Assembly: GCF_921293095.1 (NCBI RefSeq)
Contig: NC_060257.1
Span: 55,960,968-56,024,967 of the forward strand
DNA: 64,000 nt
Direction: 5' to 3'
Source of the DNA: Ischnura elegans
Taxonomy: Eukaryota > Arthropoda > Insecta > Odonata > Coenagrionidae
Shown: in pieces, positions 1 through 12,240 of the stretch
Layout of the letters: each line of letters begins with the position of its first letter
Numbering within the stretch: position 1 is the first letter of the stretch
Made by a program: the position numbers and the translations under genes
The notes under the pieces: model-generated
Databases searched by the model: none
The model's input: only the letters and a program-made list of their open reading frames with translations
What the model was told of the DNA's origin: nothing

Positions 1-1720
1 ACTCTGTGCAAATTGCGACTCATTCACCGTTTCCAGCCAGTAGCAGTGGGTGTTTGCACACATTGGATGCCATGGAAGTAAACAAGATTGAACTTGCTTT
101 CACTCAATAGATGTAACCAATCATTCAGATATGAACTTTTCACTGTTATGAATGCTAAGTAGAATGAAACGTCATTTTTTATCCCCTTGAAGGTATGCAA
201 TCTTGGTGTAAAAGAGTCGAAAACATGCCTAACTTTGATATGCCTTAAAACAAAAAGTATAAAAATACTACCTTTTTTTATTTTTTTAATTGAAAGCAGA
301 ACATTTAAACTACCCCCTGACAAATTTTAAAGAAAATAAAAGGTGGCCTTTTTTAGTAATAAATTGTTAAATAATGACTAATTTTTATTGTTTAAACAAG
401 TCCTTTTTGTTTATTATTGCTTCAAATGACTTTCAAGTTATGCCATAATGTGCATAAATGATTTCTCTTCAAAATGAAACAATAACCACTGCATTACAGG
501 CCATGGTTCCTTAGTAATCAGCATTTATGTGATTTTTCATTTTTAACTCTGAGGCCTGACACTGCAATGTTCAAAGGACGGTAACTTTATGACGGTTCAG
601 TTCTGAGCTGAGATAAAGGCATCATTATTCATCATAAGGATACAGCTTTCACATATATAAATTTCAGAGAAATCGGTGATGGTCACCTGACACCCCTCTG
701 CCTGATTTGAGATGAAATCCCCCATCTGTTCATTTGCACTAACTGTTCTTACTAACAAATTTTTAGCTGGGTAATACCATAAGGACAGGGGTGAGACACC
801 TATAGGTACCTAAAAGGACCATTATGTCATTTTGACAGGATTCACGTATTGTAATTATGGACCACTTTCTGAAAACACTGAGAAATAAATTCGAGAAGTA
901 TTACATTTAGCTCCATTTAAATTTTTTTGGGATCAACTTGCAACGATTTATTTCATGTCAATGGCGCTTGGTAAACATAATATGGAAGTATTTCATACAA
1001 ATCCTTCAGTTTCGTACTTCCAATTACGGAGAAATAAGTCGTCAAAACTTTTATAGTGCCAAGGGTGAAGAAAACGAGTGGATTTTCTTCATGCTAGCAG
1101 GATAAATGATAGATAAAAATGCTGAAGCGTAACTGAAAGATATTAAGCGTAGATATATAAAGCAAAAAATATAAAAATTATATCGTGGAGGGAAGAAAAC
1201 TGATTTCTACAAATAAATATGGCAAGGAGGCAATATGACATGTGCTACTGGCCGTTCGGGCAGGTTTCATCGCAGAGAAATAAAATGTAAATGAGTCAAT
1301 TTTCCCCGAATGGTTCAATCTCACGATCGGTTTCATTAACATTATTAAAAATCTATTGAAACCGGTCGTGAGACGTGAGACGTTGCCATTTGCGGAAAAT
1401 GGCAAACAATCTATTTTATTCGTGTATAAAATGTATCTACGTTTTGCTCCTCAGATGTTGAGAAAGAAGTTACTGCTTCTAAAGCACCGAGTATTATTAT
1501 TTTTCTCGTGTGAGTGTTTCTTTTTGTGTGTTTGTGTTTTAGTGACAGTGCCTCTCTTTAGAACTATTGGCATTATTCATGTATGATATCTTCAAGTTTA
1601 TAATACTTTTTGTAAATCTTAATGGAATTTAACGATTTTTAACCTGAAAACACTCTCTATTGGTACTAGAGCGCATTGTAAACAACCTCATCAATTCATT
1701 TCGTCCATTCTGCGTTTCAG
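1..1720. other. Flanking or intron sequence upstream of the CRAL-TRIO exons
   Basis: AT-rich DNA in which I recognise no coding exon. The exon at 1721 begins in mid-codon, so earlier exons of that gene must exist here or left of the window. I looked for the usual N-terminal CRAL-TRIO helices on the plus strand and did not find them. The only structure seen is the fold-back repeat listed separately at 1281-1418. Confidence 0.5.
1281..1418. repeat. Fold-back (palindromic) MITE-like repeat
   Basis: Imperfect inverted repeat with arms at about 1281-1335 and 1357-1418 around a loop of about 21 bases. The innermost 17 bases pair with one mismatch (TCACGATCGGTTTCA against TGAAACCGGTCGTGA). The outer parts are more diverged. 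It resembles the other two hairpins with GAAAC-type motifs, at 26.5 and 49.3 kb. Confidence 0.55.
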
Positions 1721-4700
1721 GATGTGGACTCCACTTCCGAAAGAGACCCCACAGGGTAACACCGTCTACGTGTTTCGCCTGAGCGACCAGGATTCCGCGA
1801 ACTTCTCACTGCAAGGGATCCTCCGAGCGGCGCACATGGAGATGGACGAACTGATGAGGAAGAGAGGTAATGTGCAGATATCTGCCGCGCTATGACCAAG
1901 GCTTTGATTCTTTCCGGGCGTATCTACGTCTACATAATACCCTGCAAGCCTCCTCCTAAAAAGGGGTTGTTAGGACACCAGCCGTTTACAGCTATAAATA
2001 TTTTAAGCGTGGCAACTATGAGAACGTCGTAATTAAAGTGCAGACACTGGCTTCCAGTGACTACCTGACGGTAAACAGTGACTGGCTGATTTAGGCCTTA
2101 GAAATGTTTTTTTTTACTGACGAATTTTACATTTCTTTTAATTTTTGAAAGCCATTGATTGCAAGTGGGTTTTCCAAGTTAAGCGGACTGAAAACGGGGA
2201 AGTTGATCGCTACAAGGCTAGTCTTTTTGTGAAAGGATGTGCACAGCGTTAAATGTATATTTGTGCGACTAAAAATATGTACGGCTTCATATTTCTCTAA
2301 ACCTTTATGCGGAACAATAACAATTTTCAGCGGGAAATTAAAAATAAATTCCATACGTCTGGAAGCCTAGTAAGCTATTAGTGTGTTACCAATATGTTAA
2401 GTGAATTAGGCTGGGTGCCACTAGACTCGGAGGTTGCGCGCAAGGCTAAGATTTCTTGAACAATTAAGAATAGATATCCTTAGGAGAGATACGGAGAACA
2501 TCATCTTAGAGCCCCACTATTTTTCCAGGTCCGACAGAAGGGATAAATTAAGAGAGATATTTTGGCGAATGGATAGATATGGGAATTCGTTTTCCCCCGA
2601 AACATAAGGACTTAAATAAATGCTGGTCGTAGTTTTGTTTGAGCATTTGCTATTTATATGTTTACGGCTCGTGTACTAACACCCCCTGCCATACGCCTCT
2701 TTACGCGGCCGTCGGGGTAGTGTGTACCAAACAACTTTTGCTGAGACGGCTCAACTTCGTAATTATTATGAGGCATTCTAGAGGACTCTGAAGGCGAACG
2801 ACCGTACGACTTCGCATACCCCAGTAACCAGTACTTCCTATTGGCATGTCAATGACACCGTCCGCCCTCCCTCCAACATCATCAATTCCCTTCACGCACC
2901 GTATGTCCTCTTTGAGAGGTCTCGTCACTCTTACTCGACCGGTTTTTGTCTCGAAGAATTACTCGATTGACACTTACGCTATCATTTTGATATTTTCAGA
3001 GAAATTGAGTAGTAGATCGATTGAGTGATATTTGTTGCATGGAGCGTCCTCCTGTCAGGGCTAAGCAGTATTTAGCACAGAACAGAGACTCATTCATATC
3101 ACTTAACCCCTAAGTTTTTGTATATTTCATCTATCAATTTCTCTGTTTAAAAAAAATTACTTGTGTCTGGTCAATGCCGGAGTTGAGCATTGACACTTCG
3201 GCCATGGAGTATCATAAGTGGTGGAGAACTCAAAAAGAATTCCTTCAACTTGTTCCCCGGGAAAGCGTGCGATCTTATTCCAGTAAGGGCTGTTCCCTTT
3301 CGCTCTTTCAATAAACCCTTTTCCTCGCCCTCTCCCGCTTACCTGACATACTTTCCTCTAAGATAGTTTTTACATCTCCTCCCCAGGGCTGGGCAATATT
3401 TCGAATACAAGTATTATAAAATACGTATTTGAAATAAATTTGCAATTTGTATTTGGTATTTCAAATCCACGACCTGAATGTGTCTTGTGTTTTGTATTTC
3501 AAATACTGATTTTTGGCATTTTCTCTTTCTAAAATAAAAAATACATTTAATATATATTTTTGAAGTTCTCTGATAACGCTTCTAAATTATTATGCTTCAG
3601 AGATTACCTTTTTTCATTAGAATCGTTTTCTTCATGTTTGCAACTATCCACAACGTGCCAAGATAAGTTACATTTTTATCTTTTAAATTCCATGAAAATG
3701 TATTATATATTTTAAAAGGTATTTGAAATACTATTATGTAGTTTTTTCTTAAATACTCAAGTCAAAAATATTTAGAGTTTTGCATTTCAAATGAGCTGTA
3801 TTTTGTATTTTCAATACTCCTCGGCCTGTATTTTTCCCATCCCTGCCAGCTGTACGGTAGTGAGACCTACACAATTGATTTGAGAGACGATAGAGGCATT
3901 TGAACGATAGTTGGTGGAGGACCTCGATGGTCAATCGAACCTACAAAGAAGTGAAAATATTGGTCCAATACCGAATAAAAAGGAAGGATGTTTCATACCA
4001 TTCCTCGGATTGTAACGAGATAAGATTGAGTAAAACTTTCACCATAGTATAGGCATATATCCAGGGGAGGCTTTAGGGACAGCCCGCACCCCTGAAACTT
4101 TCACTTCACTGAAACTAGCGACGACCCGCGATACATCTGCTGAGGAGACCACTCGCCCAGGGGCACCTATCCACTAAAACTCCACTTTTCGAAGTAGTTA
4201 CATTTCATTATTTCTGCCAATAAGCAACGATAAATTTAACTTCCAACACTAAGCGACCGTAATGTATTGCTGATTAAATGAAAGGCATAGTTTTCCGATG
4301 AGTGCCAACTGACACGATAAGATCAGTAAAGGCAACCCGAATAGGTACCTAATTAAAAAGTGCCCCTAAATACAAATTTCTAGTTAAGTGCTAGCATCAG
4401 TATTTTTGGGATGAAAACTTTTTATATTTCAGATACATTCAACTGTTGAAAAAGTGCCACGAGTAAACACTTGAATTCTCAGGACGATAACCCAGGGTTT
4501 AAACGAGTAATTCGTCTGGAAAAAATACGCAACCGGCCAATAAGGGGTGATGGTTCCTCTTAATCACCGCATGCCTCTACATACTGCTTCAGGAAGTCCC
4601 CTGGCGAAACGTATTAAATGCAATCTTTACAAACATTTCCAATATTTTCCTAACAATAGAAATATACCAGTTGGCCCTAAAATATTCGGGTTCTCATGAT

Positions 4701-7700
4701 TTTCATTAACACTTTGAGAGCGCGCGTCACGTATGGATGACACGCCGGACTCCGCCCAGATCCGAGTGTCATCGATGACGGGCGACTATGCGACTAAAAA
4801 ATTTTCGGATCTGAGCAAAGTTGAAATTTTTACCTTCGGGCTGAAAGTGTTAAAGGGTGAATTTCCAAAACTTAAAAAAAAATAATTCTATAAATAAATT
4901 GGCGACAGAAAATATTCGGAAAAATCTGGACTTTTCGTCAAACAGAAAGGCTTTCTCTGTTGCCTGAAAAGTTATCTGAAATCTGATTTTTTCATCCCTA
5001 TTCTCAATATATATATCTCCCTAAAGTTCAGTGCATTCTTTGTGCGCAAAATTTGCTTCAGTGCTGAAATCAACATTTCTCCTTCTGAGACGTTAGAGTT
5101 TGTTAAAAAATGTGGACTTTCAAATGCATTTTCCAGAAATAAAACTTCACGTAAGGCCAATTTTTTTTGCCATCAATTGGTGAGGTACAATTTGAAAAAA
5201 CTAATCAAGAGGAAGAAATATCCGTGAAAAAGGCATGTACACTAAAACCATAGCGGACATGCATAGGAGCGTAAAAACTGTACACAAATGAGAGGTGTCC
5301 GCTATTCAGGAGGCTTTCTGGCCAATACTGGCGCAGTTTTTAGGCGCTGTAATTGCGTCGTTTAATAAAAATGTTTTCAATAGATTTCAATATTTTTGTT
5401 CAAAATATTGAAACGATACTTTCTTGGCTAAATTATTCCCTGTGACAAAAATATAATTCTTGTCGATGTCGTGACTTTTGGCATTTTTTTATCAAAACCG
5501 AATGCATATAATAATTTCCTATTGCTCTGTCTCTTCCAACACAACCGTTTCCCTTGGTAGTCAACGAAGAACCCAATTTTTATGATGTTACAACACCCAC
5601 CGTAAGATGATGTGTGGTAGTGAAAAAGGAGGGATCAATAACCAGTACACCAGCACGGTTTTTATCCCAATTTGATCGATGTTTTTTCCAGGGTAAGTTC
5701 TTTGTGAGCAATGGGCTATCAAAAAATTGTGTCCGTTGTTTGGGGAAGGGAAAATTTTCAAATAACAGCACGTAGTGTGTCCGATATTGGAGGTTATTTG
5801 AGTAAAAATGTATATTTTCTGCTGCCCGCGTCCGTTATTAAGAGTGCCCGCTATTTGGAGGTTTTAGTTCCTTAATATTCAATGTTCTACTGCCGGAACA
5901 AAAAAAACTACGTTAAATATTGTGTCCCCTATTTGGAGGTGCTCGTTAAGAGAGGTTTGACGGTACTTCATTTCTCGGACCAGCGTACTTAAAAAACTTC
6001 CATTTCTTCCCATAGGTGGTAAACCAAAACAAGGAATTGTCTACGTGTACGACCTCACTGGATTCTCCCTAGCTTTCCTCGCCAGGATGCCTTTCTCATT
6101 GGTCAGCAAGGTTTTCGCCTACGTTCACGTAAGTACTCAGATTACTTTAATTTTTGCACCGACCTAAAAGAAAACTAATCCAAATTATTACTCACAATCA
6201 GAGAAATTAAACGTGGTCCAAGGGTTTCTTGCAAATACAAAAAGTTGTGTGAAGCTTGCCACGTGTGTCAATTTTTTTATTCTTGGATAAATTTGAAAAA
6301 TACTATCCACCCACGATTTATATAGATAGTTAATGCAATTTTAACGCGTGGTATTCTGTTACATAGCGTAAATTAAAGAAGTCGTCGGCGTCGAGATTCT
6401 AATATCCCCTACCCTTCCTTCCGTAGCGATGATCGCATGTTAGCGACCGCCTTGGTGTTTCCCCACAGGCGACTACGATTTGCTTCTGGAGCAAAAAATG
6501 GAGTAGACTCCGAACTTTCGACCTGTGCATATGCATGAGAGCACGAGTAAAAAAAGAGGGGTATACAGTCAAGGCCGTAGCCAGAAAATATTTTCGGGGG
6601 GGGTTTAGGGGTATACAAACATAAAATTATTTTTATAGGATAAATAAAATAGCGTATTCGGTTAAATATACATATTTATTATGAAACCTTAAAGGAAAAT
6701 ATAAAGATATTTTTATAAAATTGAATTTAGCCTTCCGGCTTTTTTTTTGCAGCGACCAAATGAATTAACTCCTCGGGGTCGATGTCAATTCTGCGGTCCC
6801 TCAGGAGGCTCCTAAGTCACTCACCTCTCTACTAATTCACGGCGCTATTATTTCACACACTGCACTACAACTACACACACTGCACCTACAAATTCGCTTA
6901 GGTAACTATTGACTTAAGCCGCATTGGACTACTAGATGTCCCTGCGCCGCTATATAATATCGTCGTGTGAGCACCAAGCGAGCATAAAGTATCTATTTAA
7001 TTTTTTTCATTTCGGGGGGGGGGGGATCAATCCCCCTTGATCCCCCCCCTGGCTACGGCCTTGTATACAGTACTGAATGGTCTCTCACTTTTTCAGTCAG
7101 CTTTTCATACTTTTCCGATTAAAAAATTCAATTTTGCTGAGAGGCACGCAATGATTTCACTGTTTTCACCGGCAAAGAACCGGTTACGACTGTGATTCCG
7201 ACACCTCTCGGGGCAGGTTCCCATAATCGCTCAGCCGTCAAAGTAAAGCTACTCCGGCAATTAAGGCTGGACGATCATCGCCACAGTCCCTCCAAAGAAA
7301 ACGTGCCTTTACCCCTGGAGGCGTCGTCGGGCTCTTATCGCGGGTCCTCCTAACCCCTGATTTCCTTCCTCTGCCCGCCCCCCCCCCTCCTAGGTAAATG
7401 GGCGTGAAAGTGACAGACATGGTTCCCGGACCGAGGGAGGGTGGACCGAGGGCGGCCCGCGGGCCCGACCAGGGTACCCGTCAGTGGCCTAGCCAGGAAT
7501 TTCGTTCGGGGGGGTAGGGGTCGAAAACTAGGGGGTCCGGGGAAAATTTTGAAAAACAGGGAACAAGTATGGGGTTTTAAGCCAATTTTGACACTTTTCA
7601 TAATCGAAAAAACTTGTAAATTCATGATTTTTCGACATTTAATTTTCTATCATTATGAAGCGAAGTAATTGTTTTAATATTTCGTCGGGGAAGGGGTTCC

Positions 7701-10700
7701 GGACCAGGGCCGGATTTACCCCAAGTTACGCTATAGGCAGCGCCCCTCCTCACTTGAGCCCCCCCTCCCCGATTTTTATGACAAGGCATAAGCACTCGCA
7801 TAAGGTAAGGTTAGGAAAAAAGGAATAAACAGATCCATGGCTGACAGCAAAAGTTTATGCTTGAATTTTCACACAGGGAAAACATTCAATTAAAGAAAAA
7901 CAGCTTGGAATAAAACTACATTAAACAGTTAAATTTTTTTGCAACTAAAACACTTCATGAATACCCTTTCCAAAAATAATGTCTAGCCTTAATTCATAAA
8001 AAAAAGAAGAATAACTTCAAAAATAAAAACATTACGTACAGCCGGTACTGAATAAACTGCCACCCCTGAAGACACCCCTTGAACTCCGACGCCCCTAGGC
8101 ACGTGCCTATTTTGCCTTACAGTAAATCTGGCCTTGTTCGGGACCCCTCCCCTCGCTACTCCAATTTTTCCAATGTTTCGGATTTTCCATGAATTTCTTC
8201 CTTTTTTTCATTCAAACTAAATATTCATTTTTTTGCAGGAGGGTTTATACGTCAAAATCCGAGAGGTCCACCTCCTAAGTTCTTCCTCAGTAGTCGACAG
8301 ATTAGTGGCCTTTCTCAGGCCTCTTGTACGAAGAATGGATAAGGTAAGAAAGACAAAAAATAGCACTGTTAGTCAAAAAGTGCAAGTACAAGCCATTTTT
8401 TCGCACCGGTGTCCTTTGTTTCAACTATGATTATAAAAAACTTGAAAAAATGTGGACTTCAGTATGATGCAATGGATGAATGTGTCACATTGATCTCTGA
8501 TACTCTCTATAGCACATAATGAATGAATGAAGCTAACAAGAACTTCCATTAATATTGTGGCTCTTCTATAATATTGCCATCAAATTATTCCTGTTACATT
8601 ATCAATACTCCGTCATTTAAAGAGTATATTTTCAAGGAAGACAATTAACGATTGATATCACATTTTTGACAATGACAGCCTAGACAGCCCGGGCATGGCT
8701 GAGGAACACGGTGATACTTGATTGGTTGATTTTCAAAACTACTTCAAATGTTAAATATAACGGCATGTTCTTATTAAACATCACTTGAACTAATATTTCA
8801 TTGATCTTGGCCCCATGCAAAAATTTTCATGATTGGGTTGCATAATGAATACCCTCAAGCAAGGGCGTACCCAGAATAAAAACGGGGGGGGGGGGACAAA
8901 ACTAGCTGTGCTCGATCAACTTGTAACTTTTTTGCACAGAAAAGGTCAATAAAACCAAAATTTTAAGGAAATTATGACAGCAATTTATCAGTTTTTATAA
9001 TTATATGCTTGAAAAAAGAATGATTTTTACTTTAGTTCCATGTCTTTTACTAATATCATTTTTCTTCAAAAGGAAAATTTGTTCATATCTTTGGTTATGA
9101 ACTAAATTTATTTTAATTTCTAGGGGGAGGCAGTTGCCCCCTCCCTCCGTCCCCCGCTGGATACGCCCATTCCCTCATGATGATTTTACTAACTGTCGGT
9201 TAATATAAGTGCAATACTCAATTTTTAATTTTATTGAAGTGAAAATTTTAGAGAAAAGTATTTACACGCCTGTTACATTATTACATAATCGGTATTCTTC
9301 TTACAGCTGCACATTCACTCAATGAGCAACCTTGACACCTTATACGAACATATTCCTAAAGATATCATGCCCAAAGAGTATGGCGGAGAAGAGGAAACCC
9401 TTGAGAAATTGCACAGTAAGTATGATATTAAGGTTTAACAATTCTATTTATAGAAGGTACATTACTGGTTTAAGAAGGTTTACATGCTGTCCTCCTACCC
9501 AAAGTGACATTGACTCTTCAATTTCCAATAAGGGCCGAAGGAATTCTTTTTGGGGTTATCCACCGGTTGAGATCCGCCATGACATGTGAGATGGTGAGAA
9601 GCCAAGGGGTACAAGTGATTTTATTTCCTAAACAGAGTTAGGTACAGAAATATGGTAAAGAAAACAAATAATAGATCAACTAGATATTTAGTAGTGCACT
9701 AGATTTTCCACTACATGTCAGCACAGAATAGACTCACTCGTATCCTTTGGCCCCCAAGTTTTTGTATATTTCTTCTATCAATTTCTTTACTTCTGTTAAT
9801 ACCCTCTCATATGATATCATCAACCACCTGCCCTGAGGACAATGCTGGAGTTGAGCTTTGAAACTTTGGCCATGGAGTACCATAAGTGGTGGAGAACCCA
9901 AAAAGAATTCCTTCACTTGCTCCCCGAGAAAGCTTACGATCTTATTCTAGTAAGGGCCAAGGGCACAGCTAGAAATTAAGGCTAGGGGGGGTTTCAGGCG
10001 CAACTAATACTGGGGTGTCTGGGGGTGTGGTATACCCGCCAGGGTAAGCAGTAGGTGCCCTCCGCCAGCAAAAAATTTAAGATAAATGGTTCAAAACGTT
10101 GAGTTTTATGGCCTTCTCAGGGATATTTTGTTCATACTCACACTATTCTATAAGCAATATTAATCCAATTAAGTAAAATATTTTTAACTTAAAAATTTCT
10201 CTGAGCTCTGGGGGGGGTTTTATCCCCAAAACCCGCCCTTGCTGTGCTTCTGGTAAGGGCTGTTCCTTTTCACTCTTTCAATAAACCCTCTTCCTCCCCC
10301 TCTTCTGTTCACCTGGCATACTTTCCTCTTTGATAGTTTTTACATCCCCCCCCAGGACTGGGCAGTATTTCGAATACATGTATTATAAAATACGTATTTG
10401 AAATACATTTTTTAATTCATGTTTGGTATTTCAAATACACAACCTGAATTTATCTTTTATATTGTATTTCTAATTCAGATTTTGGTATTTTCCCATTCTA
10501 AAATAAAAAATACATTTGTAATAGGTATATAACACTTTTGAAGTTGATATGATAACACTTCTATAACATTATGCTTCAGAGATAACTTCGTTTTTGTTAG
10601 AATCATTTTCTATCATTATTTCATCATATTTTAACACGTTGCGTACGGATGGTGAGAATTCTCGTCATTTTTTTCCCGAACGTTTAGGACGGATGACGAA

Positions 10701-12240
10701 GATTCTCGTCATTTAGGTGCGTCAACCTAAACAATTTTAAAGCGTACAATACGTATTCGTTACTACATTTTCAGTTGTTGTTTGTTATTCATAATGAATT
10801 GATGCATCATAACGTTTGAATGGGTAAAGTTATATTCTAAACATTAGCTTTTTAATCATGTTTAAACCAAAGGCATTACGCCCTAATGGGCACATATTTC
10901 CAATCTCAACACCTCCACCCAGAATTCCTAGGAATTTATATACCCCGGCACGCAACGTGTTAAATACAGATTTTTGGTATTTTCCCATTCTAAAAGAAAG
11001 AGTACATTTGTAAAATACTTTCGAAGTAAATCTGATAACACTTCCTTAGCATTATGCTACAAAGATTACTTTGTTTTCATTAGATAAATTTTCTTCATGT
11101 TAGCAACTATCCATAACGGGCAAAAGCCAGTGGGCCCCCCAAAATATATTAACATAATTATTTTCCTTCATAAAAAAAAACAAAATATTGAAAATTCATG
11201 AGTTAATACAATATTTTTTTAACAACTTAAGTTTTTCGATTATGAAGAGTTAAAATTAGTTTCAAATCCAATACTTAGGACCTTGTTTTTAAAAAATTTT
11301 CACCCCTGGTTTTGGACCCCCCCCAACAAAATTTCTTGCTACGCCACTGGCCAAGGCAAGTAATATTTTTTCAATGTATCATTTCAAAGCCATAAAAATG
11401 TATTTTGTATTTTACAAAGGTATTTCTAATACTATTTTGTTGATTGTTTTTCAAATACCGAAGTCAATATTATTTTGCATTTCAAATGATTTCGGAGCTT
11501 TATTTTGTATTTCAAATACTCCTAGGCCTGTATTTTGCCCAGCCCTGCCTTTCCCACTCATTACTCACTTGCAATATCGATAGAAATACTGTTACGTAGT
11601 CTAGGTTCTGACATTTTTACTGGTCATTCTGAAGGACTTAAATGCTAGAACAAGAAGTGTCCATATATTGATTAAGGACTAACATATAAAAAATTTAATG
11701 GAATAATTTAAATCTTACGGACAAGTATGGAGGTAAGTTTTACACTGAAAGTTGATTTCAAGACTTCGGCGCAATTTTATATGGGAAGAGAATGTTTTCA
11801 TCCGGGGCAAATATATATTGCTAGTAACCAACACCATTTACATTTAATCCAAATGGTGTTGCTACAGAAGTGAATTACTTTGGACGAGTATAAAAGCCAG
11901 ATGGCGTTGTCCAAATCCTTTTGTCTACTCCATATCTCCTTGCCCACCATGTCTCTATTAGTTAGTGAGCAACCATTTTGAGCGGTTTGGTATAGATTTA
12001 GTCTGCTTTAAACACACAATCTTAACTCACGTTTCTTTCTCCTTCAAACAAGAAAAAAGGTGTGCTGCTGTGGATTCTATTCGTGACTGGCTGGCAGAGG
12101 AAGAAAAGAATCAGAGAGTTAGCGAAGATACGCTGACAAAATGGAAGAGGGGCTTATCATGGAGTCTTTCCCTTGGAGAAAACGAAGGAAATTCTGCTTT
12201 TGGAGTCGACGGCTCTTTCAGAAAACTTTCCATAGACTGA
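1721..12240 (+). CDS. CRAL-TRIO domain (SEC14-like, alpha-tocopherol-transfer-protein-like) protein, C-terminal exons
   Basis: Five exons: 1721-1866, 6016-6128, 8239-8343, 9307-9415 and 12053-12240, all with GT-AG borders and matching phases, giving 219 codons to the TGA at 12238-12240. The family binds a hydrophobic ligand (tocopherol, retinaldehyde, phosphoinositide) in a CRAL-TRIO pocket and moves it between membranes. Seen here: the domain entry (GNTVYVFRLSDQD), the core strand GIVYVYDLTGFSLAF, the segment KIREVHLLSSSSVVDRLV and the closing HIHSMSNLDTLYEHIP followed by LPxEYGG-type residues (MPKEYGGEEETLE). Family members are about 300 residues, so roughly 80 N-terminal residues (helical CRAL-TRIO_N) are missing. 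The exon at 1721 starts with the last base of a codon, so the ATG at 1722 is internal. The ligand cannot be told from the sequence. Confidence 0.85.
2140..2365 (+). mobile_element. Ty1/copia-type LTR retrotransposon scrap (pol)
   Basis: A short piece reading like the start of copia reverse transcriptase (CKWVFQVKRTENGEVDRYKA, compare the family's CKWVFKxKRxxxGxxxRYKA). It lies in the intron after exon 1721-1866. It is a small, broken and old fragment; no LTRs are recognised. Confidence 0.6.
2410..2745 (+). mobile_element. LINE 3' end (C-terminus of ORF2 plus 3' UTR)
   Basis: One frame reads RRDTENIILEPHYFSRSDRR, then DKLREIFWRMDRYGNSFSPE before a stop. This matches the C-terminal tail of Jockey/CR1-like LINE ORF2 proteins, where RSDR...F.R.DRY.NSFFP is typical. 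It is followed by a C-rich 3' UTR (CACCCCCTGCCATACGCC). It is 5'-truncated, and further stops precede the readable part. The exact LINE clade is uncertain. Confidence 0.6.
3072..3383. repeat. Dispersed repeat, copy 1 (pair of 9721-10352)
   Basis: This stretch recurs at 9721-10352, recognisable over most of its length (for example GGCCATGGAGTA, CATAAGTGGTGGAGAAC, CTCTTTCAATAAACCC, CATACTTTCCTCT). Both copies run directly into the same hAT-like element, so the composite was copied together. I do not recognise the family. Confidence 0.7.
3384..3845. mobile_element. hAT-like non-autonomous element (CAGGGCTGGGCAA termini), copy 1
   Basis: Starts CAGGGCTGGGCAATATTTCG and ends with the complement of CAGGGATGGGAAAA, typical hAT-type ends. 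The interior is a run of degenerate ATTTGAAATAC-type repeats. A second copy sits at 10353-11547. Confidence 0.65.
4706..4853. mobile_element. piggyBac-like MITE with TTAA target duplication
   Basis: 148 bp between two TTAA sites (4706-4709 and 4850-4853). The ends are inverted repeats: TTAACACTTTGAGAGCGCG and the complement of TTAACACTTTCAGCCCG. The TTAA target and the TTAACAC start are typical of piggyBac-derived MITEs. There is no coding capacity. Confidence 0.7.
5280..5966 (-). mobile_element. pogo/Tigger-like element, terminal part
   Basis: The right end reads, on the minus strand, TACCGTCAAACCTCTCTTAA followed by CGAGCACCTCC. This is the usual form of pogo/Tigger termini, with repeated subterminal motifs (CCTCCAAATAGNGG) at several places in 5300-5950. 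No transposase is recognised and the left border is unclear. It ends about 50 bases before exon 6016-6128. Confidence 0.5.
6570..7063. mobile_element. hAT-like MITE with perfect 8-bp target duplication TATACAGT
   Basis: Termini CAAGGCCGTAGCCAG and its inverse CTGGCTACGGCCTTG are perfect over 15 bases. The copy is flanked by TATACAGT on both sides (6562-6569 and 7064-7071). Long G and C runs lie just inside the ends, a hallmark of the abundant 'GTAGCCAG' family in this window. Non-coding. Confidence 0.8.
7482..8161. mobile_element. hAT-like 'CAGTGGCCTAGCCAGG' element split by a nested insertion
   Basis: The left end CAGTGGCCTAGCCAGGAATT is followed by TTCGTTCGGGGGGG, the common form of this family. 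The inner part continues to about 7704 and resumes at 8145 after a nested element. The right terminus is decayed, so the outer border at about 8161 is approximate. Confidence 0.5.
7705..8136. mobile_element. hAT-like MITE (CAGGGCCGGATTTAC termini), nested
   Basis: Starts CAGGGCCGGATTTACCCC and ends with the inverse CAGTAAATCTGGCCTTG. It is flanked by TTCCGGAC (7697-7704) and TTCGGGAC (8137-8144), an 8-bp target duplication with one change. It sits inside the older element 7482-8161. Confidence 0.75.
8861..9170. mobile_element. MITE with GGGCGTACCCAG-type termini
   Basis: The left end AAGGGCGTACCCAG and the right end CTGGATACGCCCAT are inverted repeats with two changes. A G run (12 bases) follows the left end and C-rich DNA precedes the right. 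Same general type as the other G-run hAT-like MITEs. It lies in the intron between exons 8239-8343 and 9307-9415. Confidence 0.6.
9721..10352. repeat. Dispersed repeat, copy 2, carrying an insertion
   Basis: Homologous to 3072-3383 but interrupted at 9958-10252 by a hAT-like MITE. With the insertion and one 8-bp duplicate removed, it reads TCTAGTAAGGGCTGTTCC, matching copy 1 (TCCAGTAAGGGCTGTTCC). Copy 1 is therefore a natural empty site. Confidence 0.7.
9958..10252. mobile_element. hAT-like MITE with 8-bp target duplication GTAAGGGC
   Basis: Flanked by GTAAGGGC at 9950-9957 and 10253-10260. The interior (TTTCAGGCGCAACTAATACT, GATAAATGGTTCAAAA, G run, TTTTATCCCCAAAACC) matches the element at 41708-42715. 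The empty site is preserved in the paralogous repeat at 3072-3383. Confidence 0.8.
10631..10963. mobile_element. piggyBac-like MITE, family 1, copy 1
   Basis: TTAA at both ends. The inverted termini are TTAACACGTTGCGTACGG and the complement of TTAACACGTTGCGTGCCG. Inside, the motif GAGAATTCTCGTCAT and its variant GAAGATTCTCGTCAT recur. A second copy lies at 13288-13609 with the same interior (GTTATTC.TAATGAATTGATG). No coding capacity. Confidence 0.8.
11128..11349. mobile_element. Short CAGTGG...CCACTG hAT-like MITE
   Basis: Begins CAGTGGGCCCCCC and ends TTTCTTGCTACGCCACTG, the common arthropod 'CAGTGGCGTAGC' type. The flanks GCAAAAGC and GCCAAGGC agree at 5 of 8 positions, so the target duplication is weak. 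Non-coding. Confidence 0.5.

Larger units (their letters stand above)
10353..11547. mobile_element. hAT-like element (CAGGACTGGGCA termini), copy 2, with two nested insertions
   Basis: Ends CAGGACTGGGCAGTATTTCG and TATTTTGCCCAGCCCTG. It is homologous to 3384-3845 but enlarged by a TTAA-flanked piggyBac-like MITE (10631-10963) and a CAGTGGG...CCACTG element (11128-11349). All three lie in the intron between exons 9307-9415 and 12053-12240. Confidence 0.65.

Noticed and set aside
7350-7668. GC-rich frames on both strands around 7.4 kb
   Set aside because: They overlap a G-run transposon end and intron DNA; no conserved protein is seen.
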